From Bacillota bacterium (GTDB lineage: Bacteria; Bacillota; Clostridia; Acetivibrionales; DSM-1351), in NCBI GenBank assembly GCA_023393115.1, contig JAEWMS010000034.1:1-63855 (forward strand): a stretch of 63,855 nt of DNA. The letters run 5' to 3'. The notes beneath the pieces were generated by a model. It ran no database searches, had not been told where the DNA came from, and saw only the letters and a program-made list of their open reading frames with translations. Shown in pieces: positions 17,508 to 26,644 of this stretch. The position numbers were made by a program, and so were the translations under genes. Numbering within the stretch: the first letter of the stretch is position 1; the number at the start of each line of letters is the position of its first letter.

Positions 17508-18328
17508 AGAGCTGCTCCCCCTCCCTTATCCTCATCAAATTTGGACATAACCCCAATACTGATAAGTATTAATATCATCATTACCATTGAAATGGCTGAG
17601 CCAAAATTCCAGTCACTAAGCTGTATAAACTGCCTTTCTATAAAATTTCCTATAAGTGTATACTGCCCTCCACCAAGAAGCTTTGATATAACAAAGGTTG
17701 TTACAGCAGGCATAAATACCATGGTTATTCCCGACATAACTCCAGGAATGCTTAGAGGAAGGGTTATTCTGCGAAATACCGTCAAGCTGTTCCCTCCCAA
17801 ATCCTGAGCTGCTTCAACCAGCTTACTGTCTATCTTCATAAGCACCGTATATATGGGCAGTATCATGAAAGGCAGAAAGTTGTATACCATACCCAAAACT
17901 ACAGCTGCATCCGTATATAAAATATCGATTTTCGGTAGGTTGAAAAAGGATAATATTGAATTAATTATTCCGTTTTTCTCGAGCAATGTAAGCCATGAAT
18001 ATGTTCTAAGTAAAAAGTTCATCCACATGGGGATAATGAACAACATGGACAACGTAGCATTTTTACTGAATTGCTTGCTGGCTAAAATCATGGCTACAGG
18101 ATACCCGAGTATCAAACAGACAAAAGTGCTGAACAGGGCCAGTCCCAATGATTTTAGCAATACCGATACATATATCGGTTCACAGAATTTATAAAAGTTA
18201 TCCAGAGTAAATCTTATTCCCTGTTCATCTCTTACGGTAAAAGCATAAAAAAGGATCAGGAATGAGGGAACAACAATAAAAATTATCATCCATATCAGAT
18301 ATGGATAGGAAACCCACTTTTTGTTCAT
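17501..18328 (-). CDS. potB: Spermidine/putrescine ABC transporter permease PotB
   Basis: 275 residues with six membrane helices. The EAA loop is seen as VEAAQDLGGNSLTVFRRITLPLSIPG. The first periplasmic segment FTLDNFYKFCEPIYVSVLLKSL is typical of PotB. It starts inside the last codons of potA (4-base overlap) and overlaps potC downstream, so the four transporter genes are tightly coupled. Confidence 0.92.
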   Translation of the reverse strand: MNKKWVSYPYLIWMIIFIVVPSFLILFYAFTVRDEQGIRFTLDNFYKFCEPIYVSVLLKSLGLALFSTFVCLILGYPVAMILASKQFSKNATLSMLFIIPMWMNFLLRTYSWLTLLEKNGIINSILSFFNLPKIDILYTDAAVVLGMVYNFLPFMILPIYTVLMKIDSKLVEAAQDLGGNSLTVFRRITLPLSIPGVMSGITMVFMPAVTTFVISKLLGGGQYTLIGNFIERQFIQLSDWNFGSAISMVMMILILISIGVMSKFDEDKGGGAALW

Positions 18329-19392
18329 AGTACTTTCCCATCAACCTTTCCAGTTTTTTTCATTATATGAATATCGTTTGGATTCAGGAACATTCCTATT
18401 GTTATTCCCGCCTCAGCCATTTCAGTATTGTGCAGAGTCCAGGTTACCCCCTGTGCCTCAACCAGCATTTCAAAATGTACTCCCTTAAAGGTGACTGATT
18501 TTACAAGTCCTGTTATCATGGCATTTTCCGGGCTGACCAGCTTTATATCTTCAGGTCGTACAACAACATCAATATCTTCATTGACTTCAAAGCCCTTATC
18601 CAGACACTCAAATACATGTCCTGCAAATTCAACAGAGTAGTCCTTCAGCATTTTACCTTCAATAATATTACTCTCACCAATAAAGTCTGCTACAAATGCA
18701 TTCTTGGGTTCGTTGTAAATCATTTGAGGTGTACCGATCTGCTGAATTTTTCCCTTGTTCATTACAACTATTGTATCTGACATGGTCAGAGCTTCCTCTT
18801 GATCATGAGTAACATACACAAACGTAATACCGGTACGTTTATGTATGTTTTTAAGCTCTATCTGCATTTCCTTTCTAAGCTTTAGGTCAAGTGCTCCCAA
18901 AGGCTCATCCAGCAAAAGAACTTCGGGCTGATTTACAAGTGCCCTTGCTATGGCTACTCTCTGCTGTTGTCCTCCGGATAAGGACTCTACAGATCTCTTT
19001 TGAAAGCCCTGTAGGTTAACCATTTCAAGCATCTCATCTACTTTTTTACTGATTACTGTCTTGTCTAGCTTCTTTATTTTAAGACCGAAAGCAATATTCT
19101 CATAAACATTCATATGCGGAAACAGCGCATACTTCTGAAAAACAGTGTTAACCTTCCTCTGATATGGGGGAACATTATTAATCCTCTCTCCTTCAAAGAA
19201 AATATCTCCGCTGTCCTGGGTCTCAAAACCTCCAATAATTCTCAGGGTTGTGGTTTTTCCGCAGCCACTGGGACCTAACAGTGTCACAAATTCATTTTTT
19301 AGTACATACAGATTAAGGTTATTCAATACCTCTGTTTGTCCAAATTTCTTACTAATATCTTTTAACAAAATAATTGGCTGACTCTCGTTCAT
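18325..19392 (-). CDS. potA: Spermidine/putrescine ABC transporter ATPase PotA
   Basis: 355 residues from ATG 19392, which has GGGAAGGG upstream; the frame extends further but lacks a ribosome-binding site. Walker A GPSGCGKTTT, signature LSGGQQQRVAIARAL, Walker B VLLLDEPLGALD and the His switch THDQEEA are complete. The C-terminal part (about 240-355) is the TOBE/MOP-like regulatory domain. It powers polyamine import with PotBC and PotD. The spacer to the regulator gene is about 100 bp and shows no terminator. Confidence 0.93.
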   Translation of the reverse strand: MNESQPIILLKDISKKFGQTEVLNNLNLYVLKNEFVTLLGPSGCGKTTTLRIIGGFETQDSGDIFFEGERINNVPPYQRKVNTVFQKYALFPHMNVYENIAFGLKIKKLDKTVISKKVDEMLEMVNLQGFQKRSVESLSGGQQQRVAIARALVNQPEVLLLDEPLGALDLKLRKEMQIELKNIHKRTGITFVYVTHDQEEALTMSDTIVVMNKGKIQQIGTPQMIYNEPKNAFVADFIGESNIIEGKMLKDYSVEFAGHVFECLDKGFEVNEDIDVVVRPEDIKLVSPENAMITGLVKSVTFKGVHFEMLVEAQGVTWTLHNTEMAEAGITIGMFLNPNDIHIMKKTGKVDGKVL

Positions 19393-19495
19393 ACCCTTCC
19401 CCCAAGTCCTCATATAATCAGGCAGATTTGTCTCTGCATCAACTAATAACTCATTAATTAATAAATAGTTTGTATAAGTCAGTATTATGGCATTA

Positions 19496-20035
19496 TTAAA
19501 AATTAGGAGGCGAAGAAACCCATAATACCACGGCCTCACTTTTGCCGGCATTCACAATTTTGTGAGAAACACTTGGCTTGAAATAAAAGCTTTCACCCTT
19601 CTTTACCTTAAATCTCTGAGTTCCCAAGCAAACTGTTATTCCTCCGCTGACCACATAACCAAATTCTTCACCTTCATGTGGGTTTTCCGTTTCAGAACTT
19701 CCCGAGGGTGATAGTGTGATCAGAATAGGCTCCATGGTATTTTTTTGTGCATTGGAAACAAGCCATCTTATAACGTAGCCTGAATCCTTATCTTCCTTTA
19801 CAAAAACATCATCTTTTTTAAATACAACCTTTTCATTTACTGAATCATTGAAAAAGTTTTTCAAGTCGGTGCCGAGGGATTCAAGTATATCCATAAGCGT
19901 CGCAATTGAAGGAGATGTCAGGTCTCTCTCAAGCTGTGATATAAAACCTTTTGAAAGTTCACAACGGCTGGCCAGCTCCTCCTGGGTCAGACCATTTTTA
20001 ATCCGCAGCTGCTTAATCTTTTCACCGATATTCAT
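19496..20035 (-). CDS. XRE-family regulator with C-terminal cupin (polyamine operon repressor type)
   Basis: 179 residues. The N-terminal Cro/C1-type HTH (IGEKIKQLRIKNGLTQEELA, ELSKGFISQLERD; about residues 3-60) is followed by a cupin sensor domain (about 105-175, NPHEGEEFGYVVSGGI and KPSVSHKIVNAG). This architecture, placed directly before potABCD, is common in Firmicutes and resembles E. coli PuuR. It is expected to sense polyamines or their products and repress the operon. A striking array of GTAAAC/GTTTAC half-sites lies just downstream of the predicted transcription start, in the leader of this gene. Confidence 0.9.
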   Translation of the reverse strand: MNIGEKIKQLRIKNGLTQEELASRCELSKGFISQLERDLTSPSIATLMDILESLGTDLKNFFNDSVNEKVVFKKDDVFVKEDKDSGYVIRWLVSNAQKNTMEPILITLSPSGSSETENPHEGEEFGYVVSGGITVCLGTQRFKVKKGESFYFKPSVSHKIVNAGKSEAVVLWVSSPPNF

Positions 20036-20121
20036 TTGCTACCCCATTCATTCTTATTATCGCTTTACCTCTTATATTTAATACCTTTGCCTTTAATTTC
20101 AACTCGTAAAGTTGTTTGGGC

Positions 20122-20188
20122 AAAGTAAACTTTCAGTTTACTTTTGGTAAACAAGAAATAAGGTATCACATAATAAAAAATATGTCAA
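20122..20188 (-). promoter_or_regulatory. Promoter and XRE-cupin operator array of the pot operon
   Basis: On the minus strand TTGACA (20183-20188), a 17-bp spacer and TACCTT (20160-20165) form a plausible sigma-A promoter. Just downstream of its start point lie three alternating half-sites: GTAAAC (20125-20130), GTTTAC (20136-20141) and GTAAAC (20147-20152). They are 11 bp apart, with 5-base spacers. The first two extend to 10-bp arms (AAAGTAAACT/AGTTTACTTT). Location fits repression by roadblock. The rest of the 331-bp gap 20036-20366 shows nothing further. Confidence 0.6.
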
Positions 20189-20366
20189 TAATTACACTGA
20201 ACAAAAAAGCAGACATTTTTTCTACGCAATAATCTCATATATTTGAGAGGCCATATAAGTTCTTATTTTAATTGAAGTATTAAAGTTCTATAATAAAAGT
20301 AATAATGAGAGGTTAGGTAAAGCTATCTTCCGTTTTATCGAAATAAATTAACTTGAAGGGTGTTTT

Positions 20367-20759
20367 ATGGAACAACTATTAATGGGAAAAATAATAAAAA
20401 TCACCGGTATAAGCAGAGAAACTCTCAAGTTCTATGAGAAAATCGGACTCATACCCCCTCCCCAAAGAAACCAAAGTGGCTACAGGATATACCCTGAGAG
20501 TATTTTTAAGAGGCTTGACTTCATAGCAAGGGCTAAAGAGGCAGGTTTTACGCTTTCTGAAATATCTGCCACCTTGCTTCTTGCCGATAAAAATTTGATA
20601 ATTGAGCCTAAGGAATTTAAAGACTGTATAGACAAAAAAATCACTGACGTCAAAAGTCGAGTAAGAGAACTTGAAATCATGATTAACGAACTGGAGAAAA
20701 TCAGAGAAGCCTTAGACAGTGAAAACATCTGTCCGTTGATCCAGAGTATTGTGGGGTAA
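20367..20759 (+). CDS. MerR-family transcriptional regulator
   Basis: 130 residues. The N-terminal winged HTH is typical (IIKITGISRETLKFYEKIGLIPPPQRNQSGYRIY, about 9-42), then a dimerisation helix (about 85-115) and a short C-terminus. Two cysteines, C87 and C122, stand near where metal-responsive MerR proteins place ligands, but a third is absent, so a metal or thiol signal is only a possibility. GAAGGG precedes the ATG. The next gene downstream (EFR1 protein) has a promoter with a 20-bp spacer and a dyad, the hallmark of MerR activation. Confidence 0.88.
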   Translation: MEQLLMGKIIKITGISRETLKFYEKIGLIPPPQRNQSGYRIYPESIFKRLDFIARAKEAGFTLSEISATLLLADKNLIIEPKEFKDCIDKKITDVKSRVRELEIMINELEKIREALDSENICPLIQSIVG

Positions 20760-20855
20760 AAAACTCTTAAGAAAAATACTCAAATAATTTATGCTGATAT
20801 TTTCAAGATTTACAGCGATTGGCAGGGCGATTTACGGGCGATTGGCAGGAAAGTA

Positions 20856-20887
20856 TTGACATGTTAGTGTACTACCACCTTTATAAT
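20856..20887 (+). promoter_or_regulatory. MerR-type promoter of the EFR1 gene (20-bp spacer with dyad)
   Basis: TTGACA (20856-20861) and TATAAT (20882-20887) are consensus boxes separated by 20 bp, too long for unaided sigma-A. The spacer contains the dyad TAGTGTACTA (20865-20874), nearly centred. This is the architecture on which MerR regulators untwist DNA. Confidence 0.65.
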
Positions 20888-20919
20888 GTTCATGTAAACA
20901 AATTATGGAGGTGTTTTTT

Positions 20920-21708
20920 ATGGTAACAAAAATTTATTATTTTTCGGGCGCCGGGAATTCTTTATGGTTGGCAAAAGAACTAAAGTGTATTTTAAACACA
21001 GAAACTGAGCTTTTTAGAATTGCTAACTATAAGTATGTAGGCCATGAAATTGATGCGAATGTCGTAGGCTTTGTATTTCCGGTATATTTCCACTCAATAC
21101 CAGGGATGGTAAAAGAATTTATAGAAACTGCGCAAATAAAAGGTAATCCGTACATCTTTGCTGTTGCAGCCTGTAACGCAGTCCCGGGGCATGCACTTTT
21201 TGTAATAGATAAGCTATTGTCAAAAAAGGGGTTCAGGCTATCTGCCGGTTTCAAAGTTGATATGCCTGGCATAAGTGTAGTGGATGGTTATCTTACTTCA
21301 AAAGAGGTTAATCTGGATCGTCTTACAGCTTCAAAATCTATAATAGCTGATATTGCAGCCACTATAAATAACCGGTTACCAGCTGCACCACGGGGTGACA
21401 ACAGTGTGAAAAGTCATCTTGCCAACCTGTTTATGACCTTCGCTGCAAATAAATTGCTGAATCCAAAGTTATTCTATTGCACAGACAATTGCACCAGCTG
21501 TAATACCTGTGCAAGAGTATGCCCAGCAGATAATATAACTATGTCCACCGACCGAAAGCCACTATGGGGAAGCAACTGTCAGCATTGTCTGGCGTGCCTG
21601 CACTGGTGTCCTCAGGCTGCAGTTGAATTAGGAACACACAGCCCAGGCAAAGTAAGATTTCAGCACCCCTGTATCGAAGTAACTGAAATGCTTAGGAGAA
21701 CCCCTTAA
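20920..21708 (+). CDS. EFR1-type flavodoxin-like/ferredoxin fusion protein
   Basis: 262 residues from ATG 20920; the upstream in-frame ATG at 20905 overlaps the GGAGGTG ribosome-binding site and is rejected. The N-terminal part (1-150) is flavodoxin-like, with the FMN phosphate loop as YYFSGAGNSLWLAKEL. The C-terminal part holds two 4Fe-4S clusters (CTDNCTSCNTCARVCP, starting at about residue 188, and CQHCLACLHWCP, about 222-233). EFR1 proteins are clostridial electron carriers of unknown partners. Regulation by the adjacent MerR protein suggests a stress or metal response. It converges on the amino-acid ABC operon, overlapping its last gene by 17 bp. Confidence 0.85.
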   Translation: MVTKIYYFSGAGNSLWLAKELKCILNTETELFRIANYKYVGHEIDANVVGFVFPVYFHSIPGMVKEFIETAQIKGNPYIFAVAACNAVPGHALFVIDKLLSKKGFRLSAGFKVDMPGISVVDGYLTSKEVNLDRLTASKSIIADIAATINNRLPAAPRGDNSVKSHLANLFMTFAANKLLNPKLFYCTDNCTSCNTCARVCPADNITMSTDRKPLWGSNCQHCLACLHWCPQAAVELGTHSPGKVRFQHPCIEVTEMLRRTP

Positions 21709-22450
21709 TAAACATTTTAGTTCTCTCATTTTTGGGGTTGTTGAATAGTTCGTCGGGAGAACCCTCTTCAACAATTACACCGTTATCCATGAAAATTACT
21801 CTGTCTGCCACTTCCCTGGCAAATGCCATTTCATGGGTAACAACCACCATTGTCATGTGCTCTTCTGCCAGTTTTCTGATAACCTTCATTACTTCAAGGG
21901 TAAGCTCAGGATCAAGGGCGGAGGTTGGTTCGTCGAAAAAGAGCACATCGGGTTTTAATGCAAGAGCTCTTGCGATGGCAACTCTCTGGCTTTGTCCTCC
22001 CGACAACTCGCATGGGTAAGCATCGGCCTTGTCCTCCAGCCCCATCTTCTCCAGAAGCTGCCTGGCAGTCTGCTGCGCTTCCTGTTTACTGATACCGGCA
22101 ACACTTACAGGCGCCTCGGTAATATTTCTTAATACATTGAAATGAGGAAACAGATTGAAATTCTGAAAAACCAAACCTATCTTTAGCCTTATATTCCTCA
22201 GTTTATTTTTATCTGCATATTCGGCTCTTCCATAGCTGTTAGTAGTGACCATTATCTCGTCCTCAACGGTTATTCTGCCTCCGTCAATCTTTTCAAGCAG
22301 ATTTATGCATCTCAATAGTGTACTTTTTCCCGAGCCCGAGGGGCCTATGACAGCAACAACCTCTCCTTTTCTAACCTCCAGTGAGATACCCGATAAAACT
22401 TTTTTTCCACTAAAACTCTTATATATATCTGAAGCTTCTATCATCTTCAT
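21692..22450 (-). CDS. Polar amino-acid ABC transporter ATPase
   Basis: 252 residues. Walker A GPSGSGKSTLLRC, signature LSGGQSQRVAIARAL, Walker B VLFFDEPTSALDPE and THEMAFAREVADR are all present, as in the GlnQ/ArtP/TcyC group. It would energise uptake of a polar amino acid together with the permease (22494-23126) and the binding protein (23323-24216). The 3' end overlaps the convergent EFR1 gene by 17 bases, with no terminator seen between them. Confidence 0.92.
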   Translation of the reverse strand: MKMIEASDIYKSFSGKKVLSGISLEVRKGEVVAVIGPSGSGKSTLLRCINLLEKIDGGRITVEDEIMVTTNSYGRAEYADKNKLRNIRLKIGLVFQNFNLFPHFNVLRNITEAPVSVAGISKQEAQQTARQLLEKMGLEDKADAYPCELSGGQSQRVAIARALALKPDVLFFDEPTSALDPELTLEVMKVIRKLAEEHMTMVVVTHEMAFAREVADRVIFMDNGVIVEEGSPDELFNNPKNERTKMFIKGFS

Positions 22451-22493
22451 CAGTATTCAATCATCCTTTCACACGACCATTATGTAAAGTAAA

Positions 22494-23126
22494 TCATTTA
22501 TAGTAGCTTAGCTTTTTCTCAGCAAAACTGAATGCCTTGGCTACCATAAGGTTCATTATATAGTAGAATACACCTGCAACAACTAACGGTTGAATTGAGG
22601 CAATCCTGCTCATCTCATTGTTAGCAGCCCTAAACATTTCAGAAACTCCTATGGCTGTTGCCAATGCAGTATCCTTAACCAGTGTTATTACTTCATTGCT
22701 TACGGCTGGAAGTATCCTTTTAACAACCTGGGGAAGTATAATCTTGAAAAATACCTGAGATTTTGTAAAACCTAAAACTTCTCCGGCTTCATATTGCCCC
22801 TTCGTTATTGACTCTATTCCGCCCCTGAATATCTCCGCAAAGTATGCCGCGTAGTTCAATGAAAAAGCAATTATAGCAGCAGTAAATCTATCTATTTTGC
22901 CTTCAAAAAGATAATATGGCCCAAAATATACTGCTACCAGCTGGAGCATGAGAGGTGTTCCTCTCATAATTGAAATATATAAACCTGTCAGTCCATTTAT
23001 AATAAAGTTTTTTGATCTTCTGCCAAAAGAAATAACCAGACCCAGAGGAAGGGCAAAAATAAGCGTAAGTAAAAACAATTGGACGGTTACTATCATACCT
23101 TCTCCCAATAACAATAAAAGCTTCAC
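22494..23126 (-). CDS. Polar amino-acid ABC transporter permease
   Basis: 210 residues starting at GTG 23126, with GAGAGGAG upstream. The upstream in-frame ATG (23156) has no ribosome-binding site. Five membrane helices are predicted, with the HisM/GlnP-type EAA loop YEAGEVLGFTKSQVFFKIILPQ at about 118-139. The binding-protein-dependent permeases of this family act as homodimers when only one permease gene is present, as here. Confidence 0.9.
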   Translation of the reverse strand: MKLLLLLGEGMIVTVQLFLLTLIFALPLGLVISFGRRSKNFIINGLTGLYISIMRGTPLMLQLVAVYFGPYYLFEGKIDRFTAAIIAFSLNYAAYFAEIFRGGIESITKGQYEAGEVLGFTKSQVFFKIILPQVVKRILPAVSNEVITLVKDTALATAIGVSEMFRAANNEMSRIASIQPLVVAGVFYYIMNLMVAKAFSFAEKKLSYYK

Positions 23127-23261
23127 GAATAATCTCCTCTCATAAATACAGTACATGTAAACATAATTATATATAATTTTGTTATTATTATCTACAAAAT
23201 ATTTCTATTAACAACACAAATATAACGCAAAATATTATTCCCTATGTTAAGTATAGTTACA

Positions 23262-23293
23262 AAAGCAAGGCTGATACCTTTCGATATCAGCCT
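23262..23293 (-). terminator. Hairpin downstream of the amino-acid binding protein gene
   Basis: AGGCTGATA (23268-23276) pairs with TATCAGCCT (23285-23293). On the minus strand it is followed by TGCTTTTG. It lies between the binding-protein gene and the permease gene, so it may attenuate permease and ATPase expression relative to the abundant binding protein. Confidence 0.6.
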
Positions 23294-23322
23294 CAGCTAA
23301 GTTTTACTTATTTCTCTATAAC

Positions 23323-24216
23323 TTATTTTCCTATAATGGATATATCCTTACTGAACCATTTGTTTGATATTTCAGCAAGCTTACCATCCTTTGCCATTTC
23401 CTTCAAAGCCTCATTAACCTTGGTCATAAGCTGAACATCAGCCTTTCTGAACCCAATACCATATTCTTCACCTGAAAGGCCTTCGTCAAGTACCCTGTAC
23501 TTTTCACTCTTCATAGAAATATAGTATCTTGCAACTATCTCATCCATTGCAACCGCATCAACATTACCTGTCTTTAAATCCATTAGGCAAAGGTTATTAT
23601 CCTTCAATTCAACTACTTCCTTAAGTGTTGACTTAAAGTCTGTATTTTTGTTCAACGCATCAGATGCACTTGAACCTGCCTGCAACGTAACTGACTTATC
23701 CTTTAAGTCGGCAAGAGTATTGAATTTTGAATCAGCCAAAACAACCAGCACCTGTTGGTTATTCATATATGGGTCCGAGAAAAGTATGTTTGCTTTTCTT
23801 TCTTTAGTTATAGTGAAACCATTCCAGATACAATCTATGTTTCCTGTATTGAGTTCCTGTTCCTTGGTATCCCAGTTTATAGGTTGAAGTTTTAATTTAA
23901 CGCCAAGTCTGTTGGCCACTTCCTGAGCCAGATCAACATCGTATCCTACAATATTGTTGTTGTCATCTCTGAAGCCCATCGGAGGAAAGCTCTCATCCAA
24001 ACCAAGTACAAATTCTCCCTTTTCCTTTACCTTCTCCCATGACAAATCAGCTGCAGCAGTTGATTCTGCAGTAGTTGAAACTGCCGCTGTACTTTCTGAA
24101 ACTGCTGCTTCTGTAGATGATGCTGTTGATGCTCCCTTGTCTGCCCCACAGCCTGCAAAAGTAAATGCTGCTGCCATTACACATGCTAAAACCTTAATTA
24201 ATGACCTCTTATTCAA
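23323..24216 (-). CDS. Amino-acid ABC transporter substrate-binding lipoprotein
   Basis: About 297 residues. I chose TTG 24216 because GAAGGGA lies 9 bases upstream and would overlap the alternative GTG at 24234. Lipoprotein signal with lipobox FTFAGCGAD, then a Ser/Thr/Ala-rich linker (about 28-55, low complexity) and an SBP_bac_3 domain (FVLGLDESFPPMGFRDDNN, DCIWNGFTITKERK, LTVQ-type hinge as VTLQAGSSASD). It binds a polar amino acid (Gln, Arg or cystine type; not resolvable). It is the first gene of the importer operon. Confidence 0.9.
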   Translation of the reverse strand: MNKRSLIKVLACVMAAAFTFAGCGADKGASTASSTEAAVSESTAAVSTTAESTAAADLSWEKVKEKGEFVLGLDESFPPMGFRDDNNNIVGYDVDLAQEVANRLGVKLKLQPINWDTKEQELNTGNIDCIWNGFTITKERKANILFSDPYMNNQQVLVVLADSKFNTLADLKDKSVTLQAGSSASDALNKNTDFKSTLKEVVELKDNNLCLMDLKTGNVDAVAMDEIVARYYISMKSEKYRVLDEGLSGEEYGIGFRKADVQLMTKVNEALKEMAKDGKLAEISNKWFSKDISIIGK

Positions 24217-24515
24217 ATTAATCCATCCCTTCACAATTGCCTTAACTGTCTATATGTAAGGCACAATAATAATTTTTACTTCCCGCCAAAATTCTCTATG
24301 GCGCTTTTCTCTCTAACTGTTTTATTTACATAATTGCTTATTAAATTACTTACATATGGTATTTTACTTCATAACTTTATTAAAGTAAATCATTAATTTA
24401 TTGAAAAATATTACAGAAGATTTTTACCGTCCACAAGGATATGTTTTGACTAAACAGCATAAATTTAATAGTAGCTTGTTTTATCAATATTTCACATTGG
24501 AAAGGTGGCCCTTAA

Positions 24516-25589
24516 TTGCTTAATATCTTTTACTCCGGAAAAAGAGTATACAAAATAATAATTGCCTTCGTATTGATACTTGCACTGCTTACAGCATCAA
24601 CCTTTGTTATATATAATGACAGCAGCCGGACCTTTTTAGTTACCTCCGATTCCACTGATTCAAAAGAACAAAAAAAGTTTATCAAGTGGGTTGAGTTCAA
24701 TGCATGTTATTCTGCCATGGAAAAAGCTCTCACTCTTGATGTAAAATCCTACGGCAAGGATGTCAAGTTGAATTGGGTGGAACTGCTGGCCTACCTGGCC
24801 ACTAAATACGGAGGAAATTTTGATAAATACAAATCCAAGGATATGGATGAGCTTGTTTCAAAGCTCAACAAAGGTCAGACAATGGAGCAGTTAACCGAAA
24901 AAATGAAATTATACAACTATTATCATGAAGCTTATAATGCGATTCTAGGTAATTTTGTCGGCGAATATGAAATTCAGGTTAAAGATTCCAACAGCGACGG
25001 CGGGGTGAAGTGGGAAAAAAAATATGGTTTGAAGGTGTTCTCACCTATTGCCAGAGGCTATAGCTTCAGCCATTATGACGATTTCGGCAGCGGCCGCACT
25101 TTCGGGTATGCCAGGAAACACCTTGGAAACGATCTTATGGGGTCAATCGGAACGCCAATCATGGCGGTTGAATCAGGAATTGTTGAAGTAATGGGCTGGA
25201 ATATGTACGGCGGTTGGAGAATTGGAATCAGAAGCTTTGATCAGAAGAGATACTACTATTATGCCCATCTGAGGAAGGACAGACCTTTCCACTCCGACAT
25301 GTATGAAGGGAAAATTGTAAAAGCCGGGGATGTCATAGGTTATCTGGGTATGACCGGTTACAGCACCAGGGAAAATGTAAATAACATCACCACCCCCCAC
25401 CTGCATTTCGGTATGCAGATCATTTTTGACGAGTCACAAAAGGAATGTGTAAATGAGCTTTGGATTAATGTATATGAAATTGTAAACCTTTTGCAGAAAA
25501 ACAGATCTGCTGTGGTTAAGGATGAGGAAACCCGTGACTATTACAGAGTATATGACATTATGGAATCACATAGCGGCTACGATTTTTAA
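24516..25589 (+). CDS. M23-family (LytM/lysostaphin-type) peptidase, membrane-anchored
   Basis: 357 residues from TTG 24516, with AAAGGTGG upstream. One N-terminal membrane helix (about 10-32) anchors an extracellular protein. The zinc peptidase domain is C-terminal (about 190-320): first ligands in ARKHLGNDLMG (His-x3-Asp), then AHLRK, and HLHFG at the end. M23 enzymes cleave peptide cross-links of peptidoglycan or work in sporulation. The next gene, a polysaccharide deacetylase, starts 36 bp downstream, so the pair probably acts together on the cell wall. Not preceded by a recognisable regulator; the 299-bp gap upstream holds only a candidate TTGACT box near 24449. Confidence 0.85.
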   Translation: MLNIFYSGKRVYKIIIAFVLILALLTASTFVIYNDSSRTFLVTSDSTDSKEQKKFIKWVEFNACYSAMEKALTLDVKSYGKDVKLNWVELLAYLATKYGGNFDKYKSKDMDELVSKLNKGQTMEQLTEKMKLYNYYHEAYNAILGNFVGEYEIQVKDSNSDGGVKWEKKYGLKVFSPIARGYSFSHYDDFGSGRTFGYARKHLGNDLMGSIGTPIMAVESGIVEVMGWNMYGGWRIGIRSFDQKRYYYYAHLRKDRPFHSDMYEGKIVKAGDVIGYLGMTGYSTRENVNNITTPHLHFGMQIIFDESQKECVNELWINVYEIVNLLQKNRSAVVKDEETRDYYRVYDIMESHSGYDF

Positions 25590-25625
25590 GCTATACTATT
25601 TTGTGTTTAAATTTGAGGTGGATAC

Positions 25626-26525
25626 ATGAAATTGTTAACGGGCATAGATAAGCTGAAATATTTATCCCTTGTAGTTATGATATTTTTTACGTTAAGCCTG
25701 TCGGCTGTATTGCTGCTGTCAACAACAACTAATGTATTCAATGACGTTCAGGGCGGACAAATTTCAGAAGATGGCATTGCTGTACCAATTATTATGTACC
25801 ACAGTATTCTTAAGAATTCAAACGAATTGGGAAAATACGTAATAACACCAGATGAATTTGAAAGCGACTTGAAATACTTGAAGGAACATAATTACAATGC
25901 CATCACCATGTCCGATCTGGTTAATTATGTTTACAACGGAGGTGATATACCCCTCAAACCAATCGTTATTACCTTCGATGACGGAAATCTGAACAACTAT
26001 CTTTATGGTCAACCCCTTCTTCAAAAGTATGGAATGAGGGCGGTTATATCCATCGTAGGCTCTTATTCTGAGAAATTTTCAGTCCCTCCCTATCCAACAA
26101 AAGACCCCTACTATTCCTTTGCATCCTGGGATCAGTTAAGGATTATGGCAGATTCGGGATATTTCGAAATACAAAACCATACATACGAGCTTCATAGTGT
26201 GAATAAAAGAGACGGGGCAAAGCGGCGTGCAGGAGAATTTTTCGATGACTACCGCAAGCTTTTAATAGAGGATGTTGGGCGCCTTCAACAGAAACTGACA
26301 GAAGTTACAGGTGTTACACCCAACACATTTACATATCCCTTCGGAGCTATAAGCAAAGAATCCAGAGAAATACTTAAAGAATTGGGATTCAAAGCTGCTC
26401 TTACATGTGCCGAGGGAGTTAATCTAATAAACAAAAACAGAAAAGATCCACTTTTTGGGCTAAAGCGATATAACAGGCCCCACGGTATGACTTCAGAAAG
26501 GTTTTTTAAGAAAATTTGTCCATAA
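25626..26525 (+). CDS. Polysaccharide deacetylase (NodB-type, CE4), membrane-anchored
   Basis: 299 residues. N-terminal membrane anchor (about 12-35), then a NodB homology domain. The catalytic motif 1 is VITFDDGNLNN (the DD pair), motif 2 is the NHTYELHS segment (His-x4-His in this reading), and motif 3 TYPFGA lies near residue 240. VPIIMYHSIL at the domain start marks the subgroup that includes exported peptidoglycan or polysaccharide deacetylases. Deacetylation of wall glycans would fit with the M23 peptidase encoded immediately upstream. Confidence 0.88.
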   Translation: MKLLTGIDKLKYLSLVVMIFFTLSLSAVLLLSTTTNVFNDVQGGQISEDGIAVPIIMYHSILKNSNELGKYVITPDEFESDLKYLKEHNYNAITMSDLVNYVYNGGDIPLKPIVITFDDGNLNNYLYGQPLLQKYGMRAVISIVGSYSEKFSVPPYPTKDPYYSFASWDQLRIMADSGYFEIQNHTYELHSVNKRDGAKRRAGEFFDDYRKLLIEDVGRLQQKLTEVTGVTPNTFTYPFGAISKESREILKELGFKAALTCAEGVNLINKNRKDPLFGLKRYNRPHGMTSERFFKKICP

Positions 26526-26644
26526 TTCGCTTTTTTACTTGCTTCTATAAACTAATCCAAAAAATTTTAACCAAATCCCTGCCGGGTCTATATACTGTAT
26601 TAGAAAATAATTTGTGTTCTAGTCGTGGCAGGAGATGATAAACA

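Noticed and set aside
26526..26644. Possible TPP or SAM riboswitch before the SsuB/ThiZ-like ATPase
   Set aside because: None of the conserved riboswitch core words is present on the plus strand.
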